Source: Microbacterium sp. STN6
Lineage (GTDB): Bacteria; Actinomycetota; Actinomycetes; Actinomycetales; Microbacteriaceae
Assembly: GCF_026410545.1 (NCBI RefSeq)
Contig: NZ_JAPMIT010000004.1
Span: 124,001-188,000, forward strand
Direction: 5' to 3'
Length of the DNA stretch: 64,000 nt
Numbering within the stretch: the stretch's first letter is position 1; each line of letters begins with the position of its first letter. The notes under the pieces were generated by a model, which saw nothing but the letters and a program-made list of their open reading frames with translations, was not told the origin of the DNA and did not search any database. Positions 8,840-16,014 of this stretch are shown in pieces. A program made the translations under genes and the position numbers.

Positions 8840-10099
8840 TCAGAGCCCGACGAGCGCCGCCGGTTCGATGCGCGCCATCGACGCGCCGAGCAGCCGGTCG
8901 TAGACCTCCTCGGTCAGCTGCGCCACACGATCCCAGGTGTAGAGGCGCTCGGTGCGTTCGCGCCCTGCCTTCCCGAGCGCGCGCGCGAAGGGGGCGTCAT
9001 CGAGAATGCGGATCAGGGCCGCGGCGATCGCCGCGGGGTCGCGCGGAGGCACGTGCAGGCCCGTCACGCCGTCGACGATCGAGTCGGTGAGGCCGCCCAC
9101 GCGCGCCGCGATCACGGGCACGCCACACGCCATCGCCTCGAGCGGCACGATGCCGAACGGCTCGTACCAGGGCGCGCACACGACCGCGTCGCACGAGCGG
9201 AAGAACTGGGGCAGGTCATCGTGCGCGAGGCTGCCGCGCAGGCTCACCCGCTCGGCGACGCCGGCCGCCTTCGCCAGCGCCGCGAGCCGCAGGCACTCCG
9301 GATCCTCCGCGGCGCTCGCGCCACCCGAGCCGCCCACGATCACAAGCTCTACGTCGTCGCGGCCGGCGGCGGTCAACTGGGCGAGCGCTTCGATCACGAG
9401 GTCGGTTCCCTTGCGCGGCACGAGCCGCCCCACGACGGCGATGCGGTGGACCCGCCCGCGCGCCTCGGCGGGACCGTGCGGCGCGAGCAGCGTCGTGTCG
9501 ACCCCGCACGGCGCGACCGACACCTTCGCCAGATCCACGCCCATCGCCTCGAGCTCGGCCACCTCGTCGCTGCACGTGGCGAGCACGGTGTCGACGGTGC
9601 GGGCAACCCAGGGCTCGACGCGTTCGCGTTCGGCGGGGCTCGTGTCATCCGCCCCCTGGTGCCGGCGCTTCACGGTTCCGAGCGCGTGGAACGTCTGCAC
9701 GACCGGCACGCGGTCGCCGCCGTGGTTCAGGTGCTCGGTGCACGAAGCGGTGAGGGCCGCGAGGCCGGACATCCAGAAGTGGCCGTGCACAACATCCGGT
9801 CGCCTTCTTCTCCAGTCATCGAGGATGCCGGTGGCCAGATCGTTCATGTAGGGGAACAGCTCGTCCTTCGGCACCGGGCGCGCCGGGCCTGCCGTGACGT
9901 TCACGACCTCGACACCGTCGGCGAGCGGCACGCGCTCAGGCAGGGCTGCGTCGTCGCGCCGCGTATAGACGCAGACCTCGTGCCCGCGCCTGGCCAGCGC
10001 CGTGGAGAGTGCCGCGACGTGAACGTTCTGCCCACCGGCGTCGACGCCGCCGAGAACGGCGAGCGGGCTGGCGTGCTCGGAGACCATGCTGATTCTCAT
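8840..10099 (-). CDS. Glycosyltransferase family 4 (GT-B fold)
   Basis: The 419-residue protein has the GT4 double Rossmann layout. The N-terminus has GGVDAGGQNVHVAALSTALA, the donor site has RLVPRKGTDLVIEAL near residue 235, and the retaining-enzyme motif EPFGIVPLEAMACG is near residue 330. The sequence resembles the sucrose-phosphate-synthase/MshA branch of GT4. The start ATG at 10099 overlaps the stop of the preceding glycosyltransferase by four bases, so it belongs to the five-gene reverse-strand operon. It probably adds a hexose during glycan assembly; sugar and acceptor are unknown. Confidence 0.88.
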   Translation of the reverse strand: MRISMVSEHASPLAVLGGVDAGGQNVHVAALSTALARRGHEVCVYTRRDDAALPERVPLADGVEVVNVTAGPARPVPKDELFPYMNDLATGILDDWRRRRPDVVHGHFWMSGLAALTASCTEHLNHGGDRVPVVQTFHALGTVKRRHQGADDTSPAERERVEPWVARTVDTVLATCSDEVAELEAMGVDLAKVSVAPCGVDTTLLAPHGPAEARGRVHRIAVVGRLVPRKGTDLVIEALAQLTAAGRDDVELVIVGGSGGASAAEDPECLRLAALAKAAGVAERVSLRGSLAHDDLPQFFRSCDAVVCAPWYEPFGIVPLEAMACGVPVIAARVGGLTDSIVDGVTGLHVPPRDPAAIAAALIRILDDAPFARALGKAGRERTERLYTWDRVAQLTEEVYDRLLGASMARIEPAALVGL

Positions 10100-11118
10100 T
10101 TCGTGCGTCCCTTCCCGTGTGTCGTGCCTTTCGTGCCGTGTTTCGTGCCGTGTTTCGCGCCGTGCGCCTCCACCTGGTCCTCGAGCACCTGGCTCCAGCG
10201 TTCGAGGAAGTAGTCGAGGCTGTAGTGGGTGAGCGCGAATTCCCGTGCGCGCTTGCCGTACTCCGTCGCCCGTTCGGGCTCGGTGAGCAGGCGGCGCGCG
10301 GCCGCGTGCAGCTCGGCGACGTTGTCTGAGACGAAGCCCACCTCGGGTGGCACAGCCCGGCCGATCTCGGTCGCGTTGACGGCGACCACCGGCATCCCCA
10401 GGTGCATGGCCTCGAGCAGCGAAAGACCGAGCGAGGTCCAGCGGGCGGGGTGCAGGTAGAGGCGCCGCTTCGCGAGTTCGCTGAAGAGCTGCTCGGTGGG
10501 CAGGTCGCCGGCCGCCGCCACCTGGTCGTCGCGCACGCCCAGCTTCTTCGCGAGCCCCTCGGCCTGCATGCCGAACACGTCGACGCGGCCGATGAGCGAG
10601 AAGCCGCCGAGCAAGTCGCTTCCGGTCACGCGCCAGCGGCGCACCGGCTCGTTGATGACCGCACCGATGCGCGGCAGCTCGCCCGTGTACAGCTCGCCGC
10701 GGTCGACGATGCCGTGCTCGATCACGGTGTTGGGCGCGCGGCCGTTGTCCCAGAACAGCTGGTTGAAGTAGGTGACGTGGGCGATCAGAATGTCCTCTTG
10801 GTCGGCGAGAGGATGCACCGTGTTGGGAATATCGCCCTTGGGCGTGTTGTGTTCGACGAACACCGCGGGCACGTCCTTGCCCGGGGTGCGGCCGAGCAGC
10901 GCCGTGGTCGCGTCGATGTCCTCGAGCCGCTGCAGCACCACCACGTCGACGTCTTCGTCACGCAACCGATCCTTGGGCACCTCGATGGCCTGCTCGGGCC
11001 AGTCGTAGCCGGTCTTGCCGCCGTTGCCGTCGTCATCGACCGGCAGCAGGTACTCGTGGGGGCCGCGTACGAATGCGTCCATCCACCCGCTGTGCACATG
11101 CCAGACCAGAACTCTCAT
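10096..11118 (-). CDS. Glycosyltransferase, GT-B fold, with short His/Lys-rich repeat tail
   Basis: The 340-residue protein starts MRVLVWHVHSGWMDAFVRGP after a strong GAGGAGG ribosome site. The C-terminal half carries YLHPARWTSLGLSLLEAMHLGMPVV, the EX7E-like acceptor/donor motif of GT4-type enzymes, although the N-terminal half is divergent. The last residues are a low-complexity tail, KHGTKHGT-like, encoded by three 12-bp units at 10129-10164. The start overlaps the stop of the GT9 gene before it and the stop overlaps the GT4 start after it. No partner or sugar can be assigned. Confidence 0.8.
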   Translation of the reverse strand: MRVLVWHVHSGWMDAFVRGPHEYLLPVDDDGNGGKTGYDWPEQAIEVPKDRLRDEDVDVVVLQRLEDIDATTALLGRTPGKDVPAVFVEHNTPKGDIPNTVHPLADQEDILIAHVTYFNQLFWDNGRAPNTVIEHGIVDRGELYTGELPRIGAVINEPVRRWRVTGSDLLGGFSLIGRVDVFGMQAEGLAKKLGVRDDQVAAAGDLPTEQLFSELAKRRLYLHPARWTSLGLSLLEAMHLGMPVVAVNATEIGRAVPPEVGFVSDNVAELHAAARRLLTEPERATEYGKRAREFALTHYSLDYFLERWSQVLEDQVEAHGAKHGTKHGTKGTTHGKGRTK

Positions 11119-12188
11119 GCTGAGACCTCCTCCTCGTGTGAATCGTCTCGATAACCGAGCGGATGCGCGCCCGCGCCGCCCGCCAGCGCGAGGCACGCGT
11201 CGACCACCTGCTGTGGTGTCACTCTCGCCAGGCACGGATGCCCCGCGATCGGGCACTCCCTGGCGCGCGAGCCCCGGCATGCCGCGTGCTGGTCGCCCAG
11301 CAGCGCAACGGGCACGCCGTACGGCGCCCAGCGCTCGGCGGGAATCACGGGGGAGTACAGGCTGACCACGGGGGTCCCCACGGCCGCCGCCAGGTGCGCG
11401 GGCCCGGTATTGCCCGCGATCAGCACGGATGCGCCCGCGAGCACGCCCGCGAGCGTGCGGAAGTCGGTGCGTCCGCCCAGGTCGATGCCGCTCGATCCCG
11501 CCACGCGGCTGGTCAGCGCGCGCTCGCCCTCGGCGCCCGTCACGACCACCCTCACGCCGGCCTTCGCCAGCAGCGACACGGCCTGACGGTGCTGAAGGGC
11601 GGGCCACGTTCGGGCCGGCACCGCCGCGCCGGGGTGCACCACCACATACGGGCCGGGCCCCACGAGCGATGTCACGTCGGGTGGGGCGGCCACGCGCATC
11701 CGCCCGTCGTCGCCCTCGGGCAGCTCGAACCCGGCCGCGCGCGCGATGGTGAGGGCGCGAACGGGCTCGGGCTGGTCTTCGGGCATGTCCTCGCCCGGCT
11801 TGATGCGGGTGTCGAGCAGGCGGCCCGCGTAGTCGACCGACGCGGCCGCGATCTCGTGAACGCCGGCAAGGCGCAGCAGCAGCGCGAGCGGCAGCGGCGA
11901 CTGGTGGAACGACGTCAGAATGAGGGCGGTCTCTGGCGCGCACTCGCGCACCAGGTCGAGCAGGGCGCCCGTGTTTTCCATGGTCGCGGGTGGGGCGGGG
12001 TCGACGATCCAGGGGCACTCCCACTCGAGTACGCGGGCAACACCCGGCAGGATGCGCGCGGCGGCCACGCCGCGCGGCCCGCACAGCATCCACACCTCGC
12101 CGTGCGCCGCGGCAGCCCGAACGGCCGGTCCCGACACGAGCACGTCGCCGGCGCTGTCGAGGCGCACGACGAGGATGCGCCGCCTCAC
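11115..12188 (-). CDS. Glycosyltransferase family 9 (heptosyltransferase-like), second copy
   Basis: The 357-residue protein begins MRRRILVVRLDSAGDVLVSGPAV, the GT9 entry motif with the catalytic-region Asp (SAGDVL). The C-terminal domain has VVVHPGAAVPARTWP and LIAGNTGPAHLAAAVGTPVVSLYSPV, typical of heptosyltransferases. Overlaps of four bases at both ends couple it to the HAD phosphatase gene before it and the glycosyltransferase after it. In Gram-negatives this family builds the LPS inner core. Here there is no outer membrane, so the acceptor is probably a different surface glycan. Confidence 0.88.
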   Translation of the reverse strand: MRRRILVVRLDSAGDVLVSGPAVRAAAAHGEVWMLCGPRGVAAARILPGVARVLEWECPWIVDPAPPATMENTGALLDLVRECAPETALILTSFHQSPLPLALLLRLAGVHEIAAASVDYAGRLLDTRIKPGEDMPEDQPEPVRALTIARAAGFELPEGDDGRMRVAAPPDVTSLVGPGPYVVVHPGAAVPARTWPALQHRQAVSLLAKAGVRVVVTGAEGERALTSRVAGSSGIDLGGRTDFRTLAGVLAGASVLIAGNTGPAHLAAAVGTPVVSLYSPVIPAERWAPYGVPVALLGDQHAACRGSRARECPIAGHPCLARVTPQQVVDACLALAGGAGAHPLGYRDDSHEEEVSA

Positions 12189-12787
12189 GAGGGCGCTCCT
12201 GCCGCGGTGGTGTGCGCGTGTTCTGCCACCGCATCGCCGCGGTCGTGCAACAGCAGGCGAACCGCCTCTGCAAGCGTGCGGGCGCTAAGCGGTGCGGCGG
12301 CGACCTCGTCGGGGCGGGTCACGGGCGTCGGCACGAGCACCGAGACCGCGCCGGCGTGCCGGGCGGCATCCATGTCGGTGCCGATGTCGCCGATGACGGC
12401 GACGCGCTGCGGCGCGGTGCCGAGCTGTCGGGCGGCCTCGAGCACGAGCCCCGGTCGGGGCTTGCGGCAGTCGCAGGAGTCTTCGGGGGAGTGCGGGCAG
12501 ACCTGCCACACGTCGAACGGGCCGAGCAGGGCGTCGACGCGCGCGTTGACGGCGTCGAGCTCGGCCGCGCTCACGACGCCGCGGGCGAGCGCCGCCTGGT
12601 TGGTGACCACGCCGGTGGCGAGACCGGCGTCGCGGGCGAGACGCACCGCATCCGCTGCGGTGGGCATGGGCTCGACGGCGGCAGGGTCGGCGATCCCGGG
12701 CACGTCGCGAATGAGCGTGCCGTCGCGATCGAAGAGGATCGCGTCGAGGGCGTCGGCGCGCGAAACGCCGCGCAAGGCCTCGTGCAT
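12185..12787 (-). CDS. HAD phosphatase, GmhB-like (heptose-bisphosphate or histidinol-phosphate type)
   Basis: About 200 residues of the HAD-IIIA class. Motif I is ILFDRDGTLI, motif II VVTNQAALARGV, and VIGDIGTDMDAA carries the motif IV acids. PHSPEDSCDCRKPRPG supplies the Cys/His zinc loop and motif III Lys typical of GmhB. GmhB removes the C7 phosphate of D-glycero-D-manno-heptose 1,7-bisphosphate, which fits three GT9 neighbours. The start is either ATG 12787 or GTG 12799, four codons longer; neither has a clear ribosome site. It is the first gene of the reverse-strand operon. The other heptose genes (gmhA, hldE, hldD) are not in this window. Confidence 0.85.
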   Translation of the reverse strand: MHEALRGVSRADALDAILFDRDGTLIRDVPGIADPAAVEPMPTAADAVRLARDAGLATGVVTNQAALARGVVSAAELDAVNARVDALLGPFDVWQVCPHSPEDSCDCRKPRPGLVLEAARQLGTAPQRVAVIGDIGTDMDAARHAGAVSVLVPTPVTRPDEVAAAPLSARTLAEAVRLLLHDRGDAVAEHAHTTAAGAPS

Positions 12788-12886
12788 GGTGTCGGTCACA
12801 CTCGAGCAGTTCCCCGAAGCGCTGCTCGCTAAACGTGGGGCAGCGTCGTCTCGCGCCCCAACTCCCGCGCGCCACCGTTCGGGAGT

Positions 12887-13936
12887 ATGGCTGGTGGCGT
12901 GAAGATCCTCTCCGATACGCGCGCGGCCGGCGACCCGCCCGAGCTGCTCGCCCTGCGCGCCCTGAAGCTCGGCGACCTGCTCGTCGCGGTGCCCGCGCTG
13001 CACGCCATCCGGCGGGCGCGGCCCGAGCATCGCCTCGTGCTCGCCATGCCCGCCTGGCTCGACGAGATCGTCGACGTCGTCGACGGCGTTGACGCGTTGC
13101 TGCCCACTCCGGGGCTCGACGACCCGCTTCCGCTGCCCGCCGGACGCATCGACACGGTCGTGAACCTGCACGGAAACGGGCCCGAGTCGCGGGGGATCCT
13201 CGATGCGCTGCAGGCCCCGCACCGCATCGGGCACCGCTGGCCGGCATCGACTGCCACCGACGCCGGGCTTACCGCGTCCGGCGCGTCCGTCCCGCCCGCA
13301 CCCGCCGCCCCCCGGTCCCCCACGTGGCAGGGCCCGGACTGGGTCGACGGAATCCACGAGCGCGTGCGCTGGGCCCGCCTGGTCGAGGGGCACGGCATGC
13401 CAGCCGATCCGAACGAGGTGTGGCTCAACGATCCGGGCCCAAGCGCGCGCCCGGGCGCCGTCGTCGTGCACGTGGGCGCGTTCTACGGATGCCGCCGCTG
13501 GCCGGTCGAGCGCTTCGCCAGCGTGGTACGCGCGCTCGCCGCCGACGGAGCCGACGTGGTGCTCACGGGCAGCACCGCCGAACGCGAGCGGGCCCTGGCC
13601 GTCGCCGAACTCGCCCGCCTCGGTGACGACCACGTGCTCGCCGGCCGCATCGGCCTGCGCGCGTTCGCGGCGGTCGTCGCCCACGCCGAGCTCGTCGTCT
13701 CTGCCGACACCGGCGCCGCCCACCTCGCCTCGGCGTTCGCCACCCCGTCGGTCGTCATCTTCGGCCCGGCCCCTGTCGAGGAATGGGGACCGCCGCCCGG
13801 CCCGCACATCGCCCTCACGGATGCCCGGCTGCGCCGGGGCGACACCTTCGGCGACGAGCCCGATCCCGCGCTGTTGGCCGTATCCGTGGCCGACGTGCTC
13901 GCTGCCGCCGACACCGTGCGCCAGCGCGCCGCCTAG
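12887..13936 (+). CDS. Glycosyltransferase family 9 (heptosyltransferase-like), third copy
   Basis: The 349-residue protein has the N-terminal motif LRALKLGDLLVAVPALHAIRR and the C-terminal motifs VVHVGAFYGCRRWP and VVSADTGAAHLASAFATPSVVIFGP, all standard for GT9. It is divergent from the HAD gene, with a 99-bp gap that should hold both promoters. A 50-residue Ala/Pro-rich insertion around residues 110-150 separates the two Rossmann domains. An adenylated or other activated heptose is the likely donor by family; the acceptor is unknown. Confidence 0.87.
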   Translation: MAGGVKILSDTRAAGDPPELLALRALKLGDLLVAVPALHAIRRARPEHRLVLAMPAWLDEIVDVVDGVDALLPTPGLDDPLPLPAGRIDTVVNLHGNGPESRGILDALQAPHRIGHRWPASTATDAGLTASGASVPPAPAAPRSPTWQGPDWVDGIHERVRWARLVEGHGMPADPNEVWLNDPGPSARPGAVVVHVGAFYGCRRWPVERFASVVRALAADGADVVLTGSTAERERALAVAELARLGDDHVLAGRIGLRAFAAVVAHAELVVSADTGAAHLASAFATPSVVIFGPAPVEEWGPPPGPHIALTDARLRRGDTFGDEPDPALLAVSVADVLAAADTVRQRAA

Positions 13937-15786
13937 CACAGGAACGACTCCGAGGGTCGGGCCATAGTGTCGGTCCGACGCCGGATCACTCGCGATGTGG
14001 CCCGATGCTCGTGTCGGATGGTCGAGCGTAGTTCGTGGGTCGGGTCGAATCGCGGGTAATCTGCGTGATCACTCGCGATGTGGCCCGATGCTCGGGCCGG
14101 TGGGCCGGTGGGCCGGTGGGCCGGTGGGCCGGTGGGCCGGTGGGCAGGTGGGCCGGTGGGCCGGTAGGCCGGTAGGCCGATGCGCCGGTGTGGTGAGCGC
14201 TGTCCCGCTGGCAGGGCCGCCTCCCCGCGGTTACCGTGAAGCCGGGAGGGCACGTGGAGCGACCGGATGCGGCATACTTCGCCGACGTCGCCGCGCGCCT
14301 CGATGCCGCAAGCGACGCGGCCGACCTGCTTCGCATCATCGCCGAGACGGCCGCAGCGACGGCTGGCGAGTCGTGCGAGGCAAGCGTGTTGCTGCGCCGA
14401 CGCGGCACCCTGCAGAGCGCGGCCGCCACGACCTACCGGGCGAGCCGCGTCGACCTGCTCGCGGTCGAGTGCGGCGAGGGTGCGCCCGTGCTGTCCTCCC
14501 TGGCGGGTGACGCCGAGCCGGCCGCGGTCTCGAGCGGCGACCTCGCATCGGACGCCCGCTGGCAGACGTGGGGGGTGGCGGCGAGCGCGGCCGGATTCCG
14601 AAGCGTACTGAGCGTGAGCCTGCACGCACGCGGGGCCATGAGAGGGGTCACGAGCGTGTATTCGGGGCGACGGGACGCGTTTGCGGCATCCGCTCGTGAG
14701 GCCCTCACGGTTCTCTCGAAGCACGCGGCCATCGCGCTCGCCGCCGCCGCCCTGCACGACGACCTCAACCAGGCCATCGATGCACACACGGTCGTCGGTC
14801 AGGCCCAGGGCGTGCTCATGGCGACGTATGCGCTCACCCCCGAGCGCGCCTTCGAGGTGCTGCGGCGCTACTCGCAGGATCGCAACGTCAAGCTGCGTGC
14901 GCTCGCGGAGCGGGTGGTTGAGACGCGTCGCCTGCCCGAGCGGTGATGGTGTCCTGAGCCGCGGCCCCGGCCGCTGCCGTTGCCCGGCCGCAACCGCAGC
15001 CGTGACAGGGGCGAGGCCGAGCGCCGTCAGGCGCGAGCGCAGGGTGTCGAGAATGCGGGTGAGCAGACGTGAGATCTGCATCTGGGTCACGCCGAGTTCG
15101 CTCCCGATCTCCTGCTGGGTCCTCTCTTCGAAGAAGCGCAGGTAGACGATGCGGCGCTCGCGCGGCTCGAGGCTGCGGCAGGCGGCGCTGACGGCGGCGA
15201 GGGTCTCGACGCGTTCGAGTTCGGGGTCATCGCAGCCGAGCGTGTCGGCGAGACCGGACGCACCGTCGCAGAGCTCAGGCGAGTCGATGGATGACGGGCG
15301 TAGTCCTGCGCCCGCGCCCAGCGCCTCGTGCACGCGGGCGAGATCTTCCCCGAGGGCTGCGGCGAGATCTTCGGGGGAGGGCTGCCTGCCGAGTTCCTGG
15401 GCGAGGCGCGGTTCTGTTGACTTGAGGTTGCCGCGCAGCTCTTGAACCGCGCGCGGGGGTCGCACGAACCATCCGTAGTCGCGCAGGTAGCGTTTGAGTT
15501 CGCCGCAGATCGTGGGTACGGCGAACGACACGAACTGCTCGCCGCGCGAACGGTCGAACCCTCGCGCCGCCTTGACGAGCCCCACATACGCCACCTGCCG
15601 CAGGTCATCGGTGTTCGACCCGTGGGCGTAACGCCGCGCAAGCGACTCCGCAACCGAGAGGTGCGCGAGCACGAGCGATTCCACGTTGTCGCGTGCTCGC
15701 GGAGTGAGGCTCGCGCTCGATGCCTCGCGCACCACCGCGCGGCGCGTCTTCTCAGGTGGCTCGCAACTCTCATTTCGTGTGCGCAC
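13933..15786 (-). CDS. RNA polymerase sigma factor, SigB/SigF type, with stop-free antisense extension
   Basis: Residues 1 to about 260 (15786 to about 15005) are a group 3 sigma-70 factor. Region 2 includes DDLRQVAYVGLVKAARGFD and FVSFAVPTICGELKRYLRD, region 3 the RPPRAVQELRG motif, and region 4 RIVYLRFFEERTQQEIGSE followed by the LGVTQMQISRLL helix-turn-helix. The family normally ends right after region 4. Here no in-frame stop occurs until 13933, so the frame continues about 355 codons antisense through the entire GAF-ANTAR gene and the octamer array. Either the true stop was lost by mutation or sequencing error, or the protein really is about 617 residues. The start is GTG at 15786. SigB/F factors direct general stress regulons; no anti-sigma gene is adjacent. 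Confidence 0.7.
   Translation of the reverse strand: MRTRNESCEPPEKTRRAVVREASSASLTPRARDNVESLVLAHLSVAESLARRYAHGSNTDDLRQVAYVGLVKAARGFDRSRGEQFVSFAVPTICGELKRYLRDYGWFVRPPRAVQELRGNLKSTEPRLAQELGRQPSPEDLAAALGEDLARVHEALGAGAGLRPSSIDSPELCDGASGLADTLGCDDPELERVETLAAVSAACRSLEPRERRIVYLRFFEERTQQEIGSELGVTQMQISRLLTRILDTLRSRLTALGLAPVTAAVAAGQRQRPGPRLRTPSPLGQATRLNHPLRERTQLDVAILRVAPQHLEGALGGERIRRHEHALGLTDDRVCIDGLVEVVVQGGGGERDGRVLRENREGLTSGCRKRVPSPRIHARDPSHGPACVQAHAQYASESGRARRHPPRLPAGVRCEVAARDRGRLGVTRQGGQHGRTLAALDREQVDAARPVGRGGRALQGAASAQQHACLARLASRRCGRLGDDAKQVGRVACGIEARGDVGEVCRIRSLHVPSRLHGNRGEAALPAGQRSPHRRIGLPAYRPTGPPAHRPTGPPAHRPTGPPARASGHIASDHADYPRFDPTHELRSTIRHEHRATSRVIRRRTDTMARPSESFLC
13954..14094. repeat. Two palindrome-family units (GGGTCGGGCC arms) with a 28-bp direct repeat
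   Basis: Left arms GGGTCGGGCC (13954-13963) and GGGTCGGGTCG (14037-14047) are each followed by an identical 28-bp right arm, at 13984-14011 and 14067-14094, which contains CACTCGCGATGTGGCCCGA. Left and right arms pair imperfectly (about 14 of 19 positions for the second unit). The same arms occur after the uxuB gene at 41629-41683, so this is a dispersed intergenic palindrome, not a local accident. Confidence 0.7.
14094..14189. repeat. Tandem octamer array, GGGCCGGT x 12
   Basis: Twelve consecutive 8-bp units of GGGCCGGT run without interruption, with variants GGGCAGGT, AGGCCGGT, AGGCCGAT and GCGCCGGT towards the right end. The array abuts the palindrome unit ending at 14094 and stops about 65 bp before the GAF-ANTAR gene start. 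On the reverse strand it would encode a Pro/Thr/Gly/Ala-rich eight-residue repeat within the extended sigma-factor frame. Confidence 0.9.
14254..14946 (+). CDS. GAF and ANTAR domain RNA-binding regulator
   Basis: About 230 residues. Residues 5-150 form a GAF-type sensor (SVLLRRRGTLQSAA, then FRSVLSVSLHARGAMRGVTSVYS). The C-terminus is an ANTAR domain (AIDAHTVVGQAQGVLMATYALTPERAFEVLRRYSQDRNVKL), an RNA-hairpin-binding antiterminator fold common in actinobacteria. GTG 14254 is preferred because GGGAGGG lies just before it; GTG 14236 in the same frame has no ribosome site. It is convergent with the sigma-factor gene, whose stop-free frame covers it on the other strand. Its RNA target is unknown. 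Confidence 0.82.
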   Translation: MERPDAAYFADVAARLDAASDAADLLRIIAETAAATAGESCEASVLLRRRGTLQSAAATTYRASRVDLLAVECGEGAPVLSSLAGDAEPAAVSSGDLASDARWQTWGVAASAAGFRSVLSVSLHARGAMRGVTSVYSGRRDAFAASAREALTVLSKHAAIALAAAALHDDLNQAIDAHTVVGQAQGVLMATYALTPERAFEVLRRYSQDRNVKLRALAERVVETRRLPER

Positions 15787-15977
15787 AGACTGACCTCATC
15801 CCGCTTTTCAGGGGTTTCGGTGGCACTCTGCTTGACCACGTGGGGATACCTCACCCGCGATGCGGGCGTGAAGGCGAGCGCATCACTGCGCCTCTCTTCG
15901 AGGCAAGCACGAGGAGCGCTTCTTCCCCAGCCTCTCTGTGCTGCTTCTCAGGCTCGAGGGAGGGGGGCTGCTTTTCA

Positions 15978-16008
15978 CGCGGGGCAGGCGTAAACTGCCC
16001 GCCCCGCG
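15978..16008 (-). terminator. GC-rich hairpin after the helicase gene
   Basis: CGCGGGGC (15978-15985) pairs with GCCCCGCG (16001-16008); a smaller GGC/GCC pair closes the loop. It lies six bases past the helicase stop in the direction of transcription. No T-run follows on the transcribed strand, so it may need Rho or act only as an mRNA end stabiliser. Confidence 0.5.
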
Positions 16009-16014
16009 CGGGCC

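Noticed and set aside
11163-12902. Forward open frame opposite the GT9/HAD genes
   Set aside because: Antisense shadow; the reverse-strand genes have clear motifs and coupled overlaps.
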